Source of the DNA: Pseudoalteromonas sp. GCY
GTDB lineage: Bacteria > Pseudomonadota > Gammaproteobacteria > Enterobacterales > Alteromonadaceae
Assembly: GCF_016695175.1 (NCBI RefSeq)
Contig: NZ_CP068022.1
Coordinates: 854,001 to 918,000 of the forward strand
Length of the DNA stretch: 64,000 nucleotides
Reading direction: 5' to 3'
The position numbers and the translations under genes are program-made. Shown here piece after piece: positions 28,301 through 38,400 of this stretch; the stretch's first letter is position 1, and the number at the start of each line of letters is the position of its first letter. Under the pieces are notes generated by a model that saw only the letters and a list, made by a program, of their open reading frames with translations, did no database searches and was not told where the DNA came from.

Positions 28301-28656
28301 AGTGTGACATTTGGTCGTGTTATCAAATCAAACGAAACCCAACAGCCTAAGAAAGCAGGGAAGATAGACGCCGCAGTAAGCCAAGGATCGTAATCCACTT
28401 CAACACAGAGCGAGAACGCTAACATGCCAATGAAGTGCATACTCCAAATACCACCAGCCATGGCCACAGCACCGCCAAATTTTGCGAGTCTATTTATACG
28501 GCTATTTTGATTTTGCTCAGCAAAGTCGATCTGGATAAGCGTAAAAAATGAGGCAATAACGGCCACAAGCACAGATAATGCCACAAGCGTAGCATCATAA
28601 GTTCCGTTGAGTAGCAACTCTGGTGCGGGATCGGTTACAAAAAACGTATTTAACAT
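25378..28656 (-). CDS. MHYT-PAS hybrid sensor histidine kinase with receiver and Hpt domains
   Basis: 1092 residues. The N-terminal seven-helix MHYT sensor is shown by MHFIGMLAF, MHYSGMEAM and MHYTGMQAA (about residues 55-245), a domain proposed to bind copper and sense gases. Two PAS domains follow (about 275-500), then HisKA with the phosphorylated His in FLANMSHEIRTPMNAILGF. The ATPase has FKIADTGIGI and FGGTGLGTTISRQLVEL, the receiver has LILMDIHMPGCDGLEA, and a C-terminal Hpt domain has SIHTIKGVAGNLALETL. It forms a phosphorelay feeding the overlapping HD-GYP regulator, and so probably controls motility or biofilm. Confidence 0.95.
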   Translation of the reverse strand: MLNTFFVTDPAPELLLNGTYDATLVALSVLVAVIASFFTLIQIDFAEQNQNSRINRLAKFGGAVAMAGGIWSMHFIGMLAFSLCVEVDYDPWLTAASIFPAFLGCWVSFDLITRPNVTLAVKGLAAVILGAGIGTMHYSGMEAMQLGPMLGYDPTLFGLSIIVAVSLAFIAIQARSKLRNYVSDNNTSIVRWLGALALGASVSGMHYTGMQAAKFVSDSPIISQEMQDQHTQSLALFIAAVSMIISALSALIHTASKYRSVAADKAANESRLAAILETAVDGIITINSHGIIKSCNPLVERILGWSERETLGRNVAVFLPKEAQTKVSFDSTYLEQFKGVGREIKARHKQGHLVPIRLGIGEVELKDQSAFYVGFITDLTAQKQMEKALIEQETRYRTLLNNMPGVAFRCRIDSEWTMSFVSPIVEQLTGYRAEEFISGQVHFASLIIEDDKSLTHDVVEQALQCGKASYSQEYRILHKSGHTKWVLDKGSFEYDQAGKVEGIAGVLLDISERKNMEDELRAAKSIAESAAASKQAFLANMSHEIRTPMNAILGFSEVLRESELKPDQSKHVNTILTSAKALLHLLNDILDSAKLDQGKLDLIENDFCISELLDNVVSTFWYQAKKKGLKLELTMSHSLHQTYHGASDRLRQVLVNLLGNAIKFTAQGSVELCVESSHDDYVLFKIADTGIGIANDRLDSIFNPFEQADESMSRRFGGTGLGTTISRQLVELMGGKIWAHSEIGKGSTFYFTVPLKKIAAFTIAQDVHVELPPLNILVADDIQQNTELLSLLLEKQGHSIEVAGDGLEAIEKAKAQQYDLILMDIHMPGCDGLEATRAIKAYERENRQQETPVIALTASVLGEDRAAAKAAGMAAFASKPVVIEDLTRTIAETLNINIAHTAIRVRQTTNKQLINRARAINLWGSEARFLKELARFWEGKREEVIALFAHEGQFTNDVLQSIHTIKGVAGNLALETLFGLLEQIERKKEIDERLRAKMALIIEKLDDVVGLSDEEVVTNALSEGDVFLFKQNLPQVKEMIDEAQVEDDVLDALLESAPLTYRSQVEALKHALDDFEFERAEEILAQLMSTDV

Positions 28657-28833
28657 AGCAACACAGATAGTAAGATATTCTTAGAGTCTAGCTTTCTAGG
28701 ACTGAGTTTGACAGAAAAAAGCGCTGTCAAAACAAGATTTCAGGATAAATTCATGTTTATTGTGGGCTAGTACTATCTCACTAGGAGATTTAAAGACAAT
28801 ATAGGTACAAGCTATCGGTATAGCCAATGCGGG

Positions 28834-29901
28834 CTATTCGTATCCGACTAGCTCAGCGTACCCTTCACCGGTATAGCCGCCGGACACTTTTACTCTTCCT
28901 TCCCAATACGGGATAGTCAGCTGGTTTCTCGCATCACGATTGGTACTTTCGATCAGAATAACAGGACCGTGCTTTAGCCGTAGTTGCCATTTAAATGGAT
29001 AGCTTACTCCATCTACCGAAACCTGCTCCAAAACACTTAATTGAATATCCTTATGCGCTATTTCTGTCGCTCTACCCTCAGCTGTAATTTCAGTGCCTCG
29101 ACAATCTTTGTAGACTTGTTTGCTATCACGAATGCAAAATACCATTAGTGCGCCATTCGACCTGTCTTGACCCCGAATGCTAAACCAGTCCCAGCCGCGT
29201 TGTGCTTTACTGATAAACGAGGAAGACCATTCTCTATCGAGCCACGCGTCACCGCTGACTTGATGTGTTTCACCTTGAAAATTAAGCTCACCCGTAACGC
29301 TTAAAAAAGGATAGCTATAGTACATGGAGGCATGGCCGTCGGACGTTTTTTCACTGTAGCCATTCTTTCCATGTAGTACTATCGGACTTTCTCTCAGTGT
29401 TAAATTAACACGACTGCTTTCTTCCTCAGCATGGAGCGTTAACGGAAAAAATGTTTCCGTCTCGCTGCGCAAATACCAATTATCTAGTTGCGTGATAAAT
29501 GGGTCTGCTTGAATTTTTACTTGTCCTGCTCTGCCATAACGTTCGAAGGCTTGGTGCCTTGTATTATCTTGAATTGCAAAATGCGCAAAGTATAACTCAC
29601 CATCCCACCATGGACTGGCATATTGACCGCTGACAACTGAGGTTCTAAATAACGTCCATTGAACACCAAACTCTTGTCCTGAAGCACTTTTTAAGTTTGC
29701 AGTAACATACCACCATTCAATGCCTTGGTCCGGATGACTGCCATGATCAAGTGGAAAACGTAATTGGTATGAAGGAGAAACGGGATCACCTAATTCAAGA
29801 TTGAAAAAATCATTTTTTGAATTAGGGGCTTCTGATGATTCCGGTGTGCAGCCGACTCCTACGATTAACAGTAATAAAACGATAAAATAATTAGTCTTCA
29901 T
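28834..29901 (-). CDS. CrtC/AttH-family lipocalin-like lipoprotein
   Basis: 355 residues with a lipoprotein signal (MKTNYFIVLLLLIVGVGC, Cys18). Family motifs of the tandem-lipocalin CrtC/AttH domain are GIEWWYVTANL, GVQWTLFRT, YFAHFAIQDN, GDAWLDREWSSSF and WDWFSIRG. Known relatives hydrate carotenoids (CrtC) or are accessory proteins of ABC systems (AttH). No carotenoid genes are present. Instead it overlaps the end of an FtsX-like permease gene by 11 bases, so it is likely the periplasmic partner of that transporter and probably binds a hydrophobic ligand. Confidence 0.9.
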   Translation of the reverse strand: MKTNYFIVLLLLIVGVGCTPESSEAPNSKNDFFNLELGDPVSPSYQLRFPLDHGSHPDQGIEWWYVTANLKSASGQEFGVQWTLFRTSVVSGQYASPWWDGELYFAHFAIQDNTRHQAFERYGRAGQVKIQADPFITQLDNWYLRSETETFFPLTLHAEEESSRVNLTLRESPIVLHGKNGYSEKTSDGHASMYYSYPFLSVTGELNFQGETHQVSGDAWLDREWSSSFISKAQRGWDWFSIRGQDRSNGALMVFCIRDSKQVYKDCRGTEITAEGRATEIAHKDIQLSVLEQVSVDGVSYPFKWQLRLKHGPVILIESTNRDARNQLTIPYWEGRVKVSGGYTGEGYAELVGYE

Positions 29902-32356
29902 ACAACAGATCCGCAGTATCGTAACGACTCAGTTTGAGTAGAGGTAGTACACTAACCAGCAAAGCTAAACCAAAAATTAGGGTGATAAAAACTGCGATCT
30001 CAAGATAAGGTAATAGAAAAGGGATCGTCCAACCGAAGCCAATTGGCATCACAAATTTAAGCAAGATCCACCCGAGCATTCCCCCAAGTATCGTCGCCTG
30101 CACTAAACTCACCAGCAGAATAACACCGCTTTGCCCTAATTTAATGGCAAACGCTTGCCAAGTTGTAACGCCTAATGTTTTTAAGATGGCCAATGGTTGA
30201 ATTTGCTTAGCGCCGAGAGTCAGTAATGATACCCATAGCCCAAATAACGCGATAGCAACTATCATTAAATTTAACGCGTGTGTTGCGTAAAACGTATGTT
30301 CAAACAAACGCGTAGCGTATTGTTTAAAGCGCTGATTTTGAACCACTTGAGAGTCGTTTAAATGGAATTGCTGTATGACCTTTTGCTTAAATAAAGCGGT
30401 ATCAATATCTGGCTTTAGAACAATTGAAAAACCATATTCTTCATAGTTAAGCCCTGCGTTTTCAATTGCGTCACTAACGGCAACGAACACCACACGCTGT
30501 TCACCATAATCGTAATAAAAACCCGTTATCTCACAGTTAATATGCTTTTTGCCTTGCTGCAACCGAATACGCTGACCCAACTTTACGCCATACAATAATT
30601 TGCTTGGCTCATTAGCAAGGCACCCACTCACGTTCTTATTCGCATCATAGTAAAGCACCTTGTTATTAGGTGGCGATCCCGAAAGCAACATCAGATTGTA
30701 GTGATGTTCGCCAGAGCGACCGAAGCTTATCAAGCTCGCTGATTGAGTACCTTGTTGATGTGAGCTCAGGCCATAACTTATCTCTGCACGCCAAAATACA
30801 CCGACCTTTTCAATATCCTGTTGGCTTAAGAGCCATTGATATTGCACATCAGAGACTTCACTAGGCCTCACATATAGATCTGCGCTAAGGCGACCATCTA
30901 AATGGATCTGCAAAGCTGAACTAAAGCTGCTCACCATAATTTGTAACCCTACGGAAGTGCCAACCGCAAGCAATACGGCATAAACACTGATTGCAAGAAC
31001 TCTGATCTGCTCGCCACTGTCTGCTTTCATCCATTTAACTAGTGGATGTTGAGTTGGAATACCTTTAAACGCGGCTCGTAGTACCATTGGTGTTATCATA
31101 AAAGAGAGTAACAGAAGGCAAACGCATAACCCAAGTGCATGAAATGGCGCTTCGCTACCAAGATAAAAATACCCAGCGGCCACAGCCAGTAGACTTCCAC
31201 TCACTATTTTACTCTGCCAAGATTTATAAAAAGTAAGAGGCTTTACTTGGCAATATGCCACACTTGCGAGTACCAAAAGGTTTAACACAAATGCTTGCAG
31301 CACGACTAACCAACTGAAATTAACCGGTAAACGCCTATCTAACGCGAACAAGCTTTCTAACGCCATAGAGATCTCGCTCACCAATAAGTTCGCCCCCAAG
31401 AAAGCCACACCTGCGCCCACCAGTGCGGCAATCAAGCTTAAGACGAGCACCTCAATGACTACCGCTGCGACTACATTTGCTTGAACACATCCGAGTAGTG
31501 TGAGTTGCTGATGTAGTTTTTTTCTCGCGTGCAGACAAAGCTTTATGGCGTTAAAACTTAAAAAAGCGCCAACCACGTAGCCCAGGAATGCAAGTGCTTG
31601 CAGGTTGAAGAAAAACGCCTTCGACAACGAGTCGAATGACTGAGCTTGTGCACTTTGCAACTGTGCTTCATCACGTAAAATCTGCCTAACTTTTGCCTCA
31701 TCCAATACTGCATTTGAGATCTCTATATAACTCATCCGACCTAATGAATTCAGTAAATGGTCAACTAATGCAATATCGGCTAATGCGGTATCACCAGTCA
31801 GTTCCGATAAAACAATGAAGTGTACATCCGTATCAAGAAGCTTGATCACTTCATGCCTTCTGAGCGACAACTGTTGAGCCATCGTGTCAGATACGTAAAT
31901 TGTGTTAAATCCAAATTGTAATGATGCAGTTTGGTTGCCTGACTTGTCTCCCTGTAATTGCGCTTTAGGCACAGACAGCCATTGCAAAGTATTAACCCCT
32001 TTGATGCGGAGCCTGTTCCCGCTCGGCAGGGTCAGCACGCCTTCCAAAACTGGCTCAGCAGATACGACTCCTGCGTTTCGAAGCGCCGTCCATACATCGC
32101 CAGTCAACATCTCGCGACCTACGCTTGGCCGAACAAAATGACTAATTGGATTGTTAATAAGTGCGCTGGTTTGCTGATAGCGATCTGTTGCTTCTTGATT
32201 TAGTCCTCGAATTGAGCCAAGCAAAGCACTACCCAAAGATAAGCCAAAAACGAATAGTAAAAACAACCAAAGATGCCTTTTGTAGAACTGGATAAAAACC
32301 GTGAGTACCAGCCTAATTTCTGATAACGCGCTCAGCCGTTCCATCGTTTTAGCCAT
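29891..32356 (-). CDS. FtsX/MacB-type ABC transporter permease
   Basis: About 822 residues with the FtsX-like permease layout duplicated. An N-terminal membrane helix (LWLFLLFVFGLSLGSALLGS) and large periplasmic domain precede a three-helix block, then central helices and a second periplasmic domain. The protein ends in helices around IAIALFGLWVSLLTLGAKQI and FITLIFGLALLVSVLPLLKL. It overlaps the ATPase gene, so translation is coupled. Candidate starts are ATG at 32356 and ATG at 32344, and neither has a strong ribosome site. The layout matches AttG-type or LolC/MacB-like transporters that extrude lipoproteins or lipids. The substrate is unknown. Confidence 0.9.
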   Translation of the reverse strand: MAKTMERLSALSEIRLVLTVFIQFYKRHLWLFLLFVFGLSLGSALLGSIRGLNQEATDRYQQTSALINNPISHFVRPSVGREMLTGDVWTALRNAGVVSAEPVLEGVLTLPSGNRLRIKGVNTLQWLSVPKAQLQGDKSGNQTASLQFGFNTIYVSDTMAQQLSLRRHEVIKLLDTDVHFIVLSELTGDTALADIALVDHLLNSLGRMSYIEISNAVLDEAKVRQILRDEAQLQSAQAQSFDSLSKAFFFNLQALAFLGYVVGAFLSFNAIKLCLHARKKLHQQLTLLGCVQANVVAAVVIEVLVLSLIAALVGAGVAFLGANLLVSEISMALESLFALDRRLPVNFSWLVVLQAFVLNLLVLASVAYCQVKPLTFYKSWQSKIVSGSLLAVAAGYFYLGSEAPFHALGLCVCLLLLSFMITPMVLRAAFKGIPTQHPLVKWMKADSGEQIRVLAISVYAVLLAVGTSVGLQIMVSSFSSALQIHLDGRLSADLYVRPSEVSDVQYQWLLSQQDIEKVGVFWRAEISYGLSSHQQGTQSASLISFGRSGEHHYNLMLLSGSPPNNKVLYYDANKNVSGCLANEPSKLLYGVKLGQRIRLQQGKKHINCEITGFYYDYGEQRVVFVAVSDAIENAGLNYEEYGFSIVLKPDIDTALFKQKVIQQFHLNDSQVVQNQRFKQYATRLFEHTFYATHALNLMIVAIALFGLWVSLLTLGAKQIQPLAILKTLGVTTWQAFAIKLGQSGVILLVSLVQATILGGMLGWILLKFVMPIGFGWTIPFLLPYLEIAVFITLIFGLALLVSVLPLLKLSRYDTADLLYED

Positions 32357-33014
32357 AAGCACGGTTATTTTGAATGGTGATTTTTCTATCTAGGCTGTCA
32401 GCAAGGTGTTGGCTGTGCGTAACCATAAGCAAGTTAACGCCTTGCTCTTCGCACAGCTCACGCAGAAGTGATACCACTTCTTCGCTTTTCGCAGCATCTA
32501 AGTTTCCCGTCGGCTCATCGGCCAGCAATAACTTAGGCTTGTTGATCATGGCACGTGCGATACCAACTCGCTGCTGCTCGCCACCTGACAATTGCTGAGG
32601 CAAGGCTGTTAATTTATGTAAAATCCCCAAGCGCTCTGCCAGCGCATTAACATCGTTTGGTTTGGGGTTCAATTGATTGAGCTGTGCTTGAAAGACAATA
32701 TTGTCGTAGACGGATAGAGGTGCAAGCAATTGATAGTGTTGAAATATCATCCCTAACTCGCGGCGATATAGCGCCTGTTCGGTATCATTAAACTGAGTAA
32801 TATCCCGGCCATCAATAATAATACTGCCGCTATCGGGCCTTAATAAACCACCAATCAGATGGATAAGTGTGGTTTTACCCGATCCGCTATCACCAACAAT
32901 CGCGACCTGTTCCTTAGCAGCAATACTGAGACCAAGCTTATCTAATACAGCTCGATTCACTTCACCATCACGACGCGTAAAGACCAAATTTTGAACTTCT
33001 ACCACTGTTTGCAC
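32349..33014 (-). CDS. ABC transporter ATP-binding protein, LolD/MacB-like
   Basis: 221 residues. Walker A is VGDSGSGKTTL, the Q-loop lies in GMIFQHYQLL, the signature motif is LSGGEQQRVGIARAMI, Walker B is LLLADEPTGNLD and the H-loop is MVTHSQHLAD. It is the energising subunit for the downstream permease and AttH-like lipoprotein, forming a three-gene operon on the minus strand. This three-part arrangement resembles the Agrobacterium attEFGH operon in content. Confidence 0.95.
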   Translation of the reverse strand: MQTVVEVQNLVFTRRDGEVNRAVLDKLGLSIAAKEQVAIVGDSGSGKTTLIHLIGGLLRPDSGSIIIDGRDITQFNDTEQALYRRELGMIFQHYQLLAPLSVYDNIVFQAQLNQLNPKPNDVNALAERLGILHKLTALPQQLSGGEQQRVGIARAMINKPKLLLADEPTGNLDAAKSEEVVSLLRELCEEQGVNLLMVTHSQHLADSLDRKITIQNNRAYG

Positions 33015-33107
33015 ATTCCTTTACTACTGTGTGGACGCTACTCAACGCATCTGTCTCATTGATTAGCCAAAACCTTTTATTTCTGGTGTTAGCTTAGCTA
33101 GCTGTTA

Positions 33108-33800
33108 TTACCATGGAATAGCATCGCCGCCGTAATCATAAAAACCTCCACTTTGTGCATCCACAAAATGTGATAACACGGAATAGATCCCATTTGCAGA
33201 CTCGTCTGGGGTAATTAACGCGTTAGGGCCACCCATTTCCGTTTGGACCCAGCCTGGGTGAATAGCGACGGTGCGGATCCCTTCACCCAGTAAATCATTT
33301 GATAAGCTTTTTACCACTGAATTTAATGCAGCCTTAGAGCTGCGATAGATATAGCCGCCGCCTTTGGTATTCATGGTGTGACTGCCTACCTTAGAGGAAA
33401 TGGCCGCAAAAATTTTTTCATTGCCGTTACAAAGATGGGTGTAAAATAGCTCTGCGAGTCGCATGGTGGAGAATACATTAACCTCCATCACTTCTCGCCA
33501 CGCTTCTATATCTGTTTCACCAAATGCATAGTCTTTCGGCCCATAAATACCCGCATTGTTGATAACGATATCGATAGCTACGGGAGCCAGTTTCTCACTT
33601 AATTCTTCCATCTGGTCGTAATTGGTCACATCTAAGGCAAACACTTGGAGTTCAGGAAAAGTTGGCGCGAGAGAATTCAGCTCTGAAGCAATAAGCGGGT
33701 CTCGACAAGTTGCTAATACGTGCCAACCAGCCTGCAGATAGGTTTTAGTTAACGCAAGTCCAATACCGCGGTTTGCACCAGTGATCAGTATTTTTTTCAC
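33108..33800 (-). CDS. Short-chain dehydrogenase/reductase, C-factor-like
   Basis: 230 residues with the NAD(P)-binding TGANRGIGLALT, NNAGIYGP, the catalytic Ser near AAISSKVGSH and the Tyr-x-x-x-Lys pair in YIYRSSKAALN. PGWVQTEMGG is typical of the C-factor (CsgA)-like subgroup of SDRs. It is encoded alone between the ABC operon and a SpoIIAA-like gene. The substrate cannot be inferred. The ribosome site is AGGAGCTTC upstream of the ATG. Confidence 0.92.
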   Translation of the reverse strand: MKKILITGANRGIGLALTKTYLQAGWHVLATCRDPLIASELNSLAPTFPELQVFALDVTNYDQMEELSEKLAPVAIDIVINNAGIYGPKDYAFGETDIEAWREVMEVNVFSTMRLAELFYTHLCNGNEKIFAAISSKVGSHTMNTKGGGYIYRSSKAALNSVVKSLSNDLLGEGIRTVAIHPGWVQTEMGGPNALITPDESANGIYSVLSHFVDAQSGGFYDYGGDAIPW

Positions 33801-33942
33801 AGTTGAAGCTCCTAAGCCGTTATGACAAAAGCCAATGGTGTTAATTCACTATACTGATGATAGGTTGAATAATCCACTTTTTGGACGCGTGACTAGCGTC
33901 TTGAGTCACAACGCATAAATCATGAATTTAATTCAACTTTAA

Positions 33943-34329
33943 TCAATCTCGCTCATTAAGCCAATTCAGTGCATCTTCTTTATCATCAAAATATTTCACT
34001 TTACCAGTAACAAACCAGTTACCTATTGTTGCAGCAAGTCGATGCCAATTTTTGCCGCCATATATTGCTACTTTGGCAAATTCAGTGCTATGCTCAAAGG
34101 CGAGTCGGAAGTCATCCCACATGGCCCTTGGTTCCCAGCCTTCAAAATCAGTCGCATCAAGAAATGCATAGATTTTAGGCGTTGTTACGGCTTTTAGTGC
34201 ACTCTCGATTATTGGTGTAATAACAACATAATCTTCATGAGTGAGTTTACCTGTAGGCTTAAGTGTGAGATAAATATCATCTCCAAAGCGCTCAGTGCCT
34301 ATTGATATACCATGGAATGAATTCTTCAT
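33943..34329 (-). CDS. SpoIIAA-like (STAS/SEC14-type) protein
   Basis: 128 residues from the start at 34329 (MKNSFHGISIGTERFGDDIY), chosen because AAGGAA lies six bases upstream. The segments LTLKPTGKLTHEDYVVITP, FLDATDFEGWEPRAMWDDF and VAIYGGKNWH match the SpoIIAA-like family (PF11964), an alpha/beta fold possibly binding nonpolar ligands. No function has been established for this group. Monocistronic. Confidence 0.85.
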   Translation of the reverse strand: MKNSFHGISIGTERFGDDIYLTLKPTGKLTHEDYVVITPIIESALKAVTTPKIYAFLDATDFEGWEPRAMWDDFRLAFEHSTEFAKVAIYGGKNWHRLAATIGNWFVTGKVKYFDDKEDALNWLNERD

Positions 34330-34499
34330 TTTCACTTCCTTTATATTTATCTTATAGATAAAAAGCATAATTAAGTCTCAGCTTTTTTGCCAATATCCAA
34401 ACTTTTTTCATTATTGTCAGCTTCCGTTCAGATTTCTAATACTACCATGCGCGCCGTTGAGTCGATGTAGCTCAATATATGGAAATTAAAGGGATGACT

Positions 34500-35303
34500 A
34501 TGAATAAACTACTATCTATCGCAGCTGTTTCACTACTTGTTTCAGCAGCAGCTCAGGCTAACACTGGTAACGTACAAAAAGAGTGGTTCAACGCCGCTAG
34601 TTACACAGATTATGACTATGATGGCTCTGACAACCGCGCACTGATGCTTTCTTCTCGCTATTTCTTCGCACCTCAAGAATCAGTAGGCGTATGGGATGAC
34701 TTTGGCTACCTTGATACGGACAGCAATGTAGGCGTAAGTTACTTTAACGATGACTTCTCGAATGCTTTCGCAGCACATGGTGAAGGCTTTATCACTAAAG
34801 AATGGTTTGTAACTGCTAGCATCTCAGATCTTGGCGAAGTTGACGACCATTACTCTTTCGGTTTTGGTTACCTTTACAATGACAACCTAAAGCTAAGCGT
34901 TCGCCAAGAAGAGTTTGAAAACGGTGATACCACTTGGTTCAAAGCTGAGTACAATCACGAACTAAATTCTACAGATTACATCGGTTTCACAGTTGAAACT
35001 GAAGACGAGTTTGATTACCTAAACCTAAGTGCACGTTACTTCATGCACGTTGGTGGTGACAGCTACTTCACAATCGACGTAGAGCACAACCGCATCGATA
35101 CTGATGGTTTTGACGACAACGTAACAAACGTGCTTGCAAACTACTACTTCACTCGCAACTTTGCGCTTGGTCTAGGTTCATATGATTCAGACTTAGCGGT
35201 AGAAGCTAAATACTTCTTCAACGACACTTACTACCTTAAAGGCAGTGTCGTTGACACAGACGGCGGTGAAACAAGCAACCTAACTTTTGTTGCTCAGTTC
35301 TAA
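34500..35303 (+). CDS. Putative porin / outer membrane barrel
   Basis: 267 residues. The start at 34500 (MNKLLSIAAVSLLVSAAAQA) gives a canonical signal peptide and has AAAGGG seven bases upstream. The mature protein is rich in aspartate and aromatic residues with alternating strands (SLLVSAAAQANTGNVQKEWF; FGFGYLYNDNLKLSVRQEEF) and ends NLTFVAQF, a barrel-type C-terminus. It matches the putative-porin group common in Pseudoalteromonas, the length fits a 12-14 strand barrel, and it has no close paralog in the window. It ends before a terminator hairpin. Confidence 0.75.
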   Translation: MNKLLSIAAVSLLVSAAAQANTGNVQKEWFNAASYTDYDYDGSDNRALMLSSRYFFAPQESVGVWDDFGYLDTDSNVGVSYFNDDFSNAFAAHGEGFITKEWFVTASISDLGEVDDHYSFGFGYLYNDNLKLSVRQEEFENGDTTWFKAEYNHELNSTDYIGFTVETEDEFDYLNLSARYFMHVGGDSYFTIDVEHNRIDTDGFDDNVTNVLANYYFTRNFALGLGSYDSDLAVEAKYFFNDTYYLKGSVVDTDGGETSNLTFVAQF

Positions 35304-35346
35304 ATCAACACATGATTGAGGTACATCTGTACCTCCCCCAACTACT

Positions 35347-35388
35347 CAACACCTCTTCGCGACCACACTCCGCGTTGGGGTGTTTTTT
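35347..35388 (+). terminator. Rho-independent terminator of the porin-like gene
   Basis: A CAACACC...GGGGTG stem with an inner CGCG/CGCG pair is followed by TTTTTT. A second, tighter palindrome (GAGGTACA / TGTACCTC, 35318-35335) sits just upstream, without a T-run. Confidence 0.75.
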
Positions 35389-35480
35389 CACATTTTGAAA
35401 CAAGCTACTCATCTAAATTGGGTGCATTTCACTTATCAATCGTTATTATGTATCAAAATAATAACGGAAATGCCTATATT

Positions 35481-38400
35481 ATGATGAAGATAAAAACACT
35501 CGTGCTCGCCATTGCTGCGGCAGCCGCGCCTTTTGTTTCAGCGTATCAGACCGAAGATACCCGCCTACTCCGCTTTCCAGATATTCACAAAGATAAAGTC
35601 ACTTTTGTATATGCTGGCGACATTTATATTGCTAATACCAACACAGGTAAAAGCCAACGTCTGACTGACCACATCGGTTTTGAAACCTTCCCTAAGTTCT
35701 CCCCTGATGGCAGCAAAATCGCTTTTGCCGCTGAGTATAATGGCAGCCGCCAAATCTATGTGATCAATGCTGATGGTTCAGGATTAAAACAACTCACTTA
35801 TTATAACGATGTTGGGCAAATGCCACCTCGTGGTGGTTTCGACTATCGTGTGATGGATTGGACACCTGACGGTAAACATATCGTTTTTAGAGCAAATCGA
35901 ACACCATGGGGCAAACGTATGGGTCGCCCTTATATGGTACCGGTAGAGGGTGGACTTGAGCAGCCAATGGCCATCCCAGAAACTGGCGGTGGTATGCTTT
36001 CCCCTGATGGTAGCAAGTATGTTTACACGCCAATCGACAGAGAGTTTAGAACCTGGAAGCGCTCTCGTGGTGGTCGTGCACAGGATGTCTGGATTTACGA
36101 CCTAGAAAACAATACATCCAAACAACTCACCACCGACAAAGCCACTGATCAGCAACCAACTTGGGTGAACGACAGTATTTACTTTGTGTCTGATCGTGAC
36201 TACACGCTCAACCTTTATAAATATCGCGATGGTAAGTCACCAATTAAAATGACTAACCATAAAGACTTTGACGTGCTGTGGCCATCAGCCGGACCAGATG
36301 CCATTGTCTACGAGAATGGCGGTTACTTATATCGCTTTGACGAAGCGACAAAGACAACTAAAAAGCTAAAAATCGATGTCGCTGGTGTGCGTCAATATGC
36401 CATGCCATATAGTAAAAACGTTAGCGACTTTATCGATTCTATGGATATATCACACGATGGTAAGCGCGCATTGTTTACTGCCCGTGGTGAGCTATTCTCA
36501 GTCCCAGTAAAACAGGGCCCAACTCGCAACCTTTCTTACACGCCAGAAGGCCGTGAAATTGAAGCTAGCTGGTCACCGAATGGCCGTTATATTGCCTACA
36601 TGAGCGATAAAACAGGTGAATATGAGATCTATCTCAAAGATAGAGCAAATAACAACAAAACCATTCAGTTAACCGACAATGGTACCATCTGGCGCTTCAC
36701 GCCAATTTGGTCGGCTGATAACAGCAAACTGCTCTTTGCGGATAAAAACCACACGCTATGGTGGGTCGATGCGAAATCTGGCGATATGCATAAAATTGAC
36801 ACCGCCAAATACGACGAAGATGGTCTAACCGAGTATACTTGGTCACCAAACAGTGAAGATATTGTTTTTGTTAAAAACAACGAGAACCGCTACGCCTCAC
36901 TTTGGCACTATAATATCAAGGATAAAAAGGTCACTCGACTGACTGACAACATGACCAGTGAGCGTAACCCGACTTTTTCACCTGACGGCAACTACATTTA
37001 TTTCACTTCTGAGCGCGACTATAACCTTACCTTTAGCAGCTATGAATTTGATTATATGTTTAATAATGCCACGCGCATTTATAGCGTTGCGGTGAATAGT
37101 CAGATCAAACCACTTAATGCCTTTGAAAGTGATGAGTTAAGCATTCAATCAGACGAAGAAACGAAAAAGGACAGCGACAAACAAGAAAATCACATTGAGG
37201 CCAACGGCTTTATGTCACGGGTTGTATCACTCTCAGCCCCAGCTGGTAACTATAATTCACTCACAGGTGTTGAAGGGGGCGTACTGACCTTAACTGGCGG
37301 TGCGTTAAAGTTACTCGGCACCGAGCCGGATAGCAAACTAGAAACCGTCGCCGACGGCGTAAGCAGCTATAAAGTTGCCGCTGGTGGTAAGCACCTGATC
37401 GCTCGCGCTGGTAACAACTTCAGTGTAATTGCACCAAAGCCAAAGCAAGATTTAAAAGCCAGTCAGCTTGATTTATCTAAGATGACACTGAAAATCGACC
37501 CGCAAGTTGAGTGGCAACAAATGTATGTAGAAGGCTGGCGCACCTTACGCGATTGGTTCTACGACGAGCATCACCATGGTCAAGATTGGGATGCTATCTT
37601 GGAGAAGTATCAACCACTTGCCAGCGCCGTCGCACACCGTAGCGATTTAGACTATGTACTTAGCGAAATTGCGGGTGAAATCAACGCAGGTCACATTTAC
37701 GTACAATCTGGTGACGCCCCGACAGCTGAGCGCAAAAAGCATGGTTTACTTGGCGCAGAAATAAGCGCTCATCAGTCTGGCTACGTAAAAATTGAGCGTA
37801 TCTACAAAGGTGAGAACTGGCATGAAGACTACCGTTCACCACTCGATGAAACTGGCGTGAATGCCAATGCGGGTGATTACATCATCTCGGTAAATGGCCG
37901 CTCGGTAAAAGACGTGGTTAACTTCTACGAGCTACTTGAAAACACCCAAGGCGAGCAAGTTGAGTTGGTATTGAGTAAATCACCAAATTCTGATGATAGC
38001 TGGAAAACCACGGTAAAACCTGTCGCCAGCGAGCAAGGCTTACGTTACATGGCATGGGTTCAATCACGTGCAGACTACGTGGACAAACTATCAAATGGTA
38101 AGATTGGCTACGTTCACCTACCAAATACTCATTATGATGGTAACCGTTCATTATTTAAGAACTTTATGCCACAAACGAGCAAAGATGCGCTGATCATTGA
38201 CGACCGTTATAACGGTGGCGGCTTTATCCCTGAGCACATGATCACTTGGCTTGCTCGTAAGCCACTGAACTATTGGAAACGCCGTGGTGTTGAGCCAACA
38301 AAAACACCTTCGTTTGCACACGATGGTCCAAAAGCCATGCTTATCAATGGTTATTCAAGTTCGGGCGGTGATGCCTTACCTTACTACTTCCGTCAGGCGG

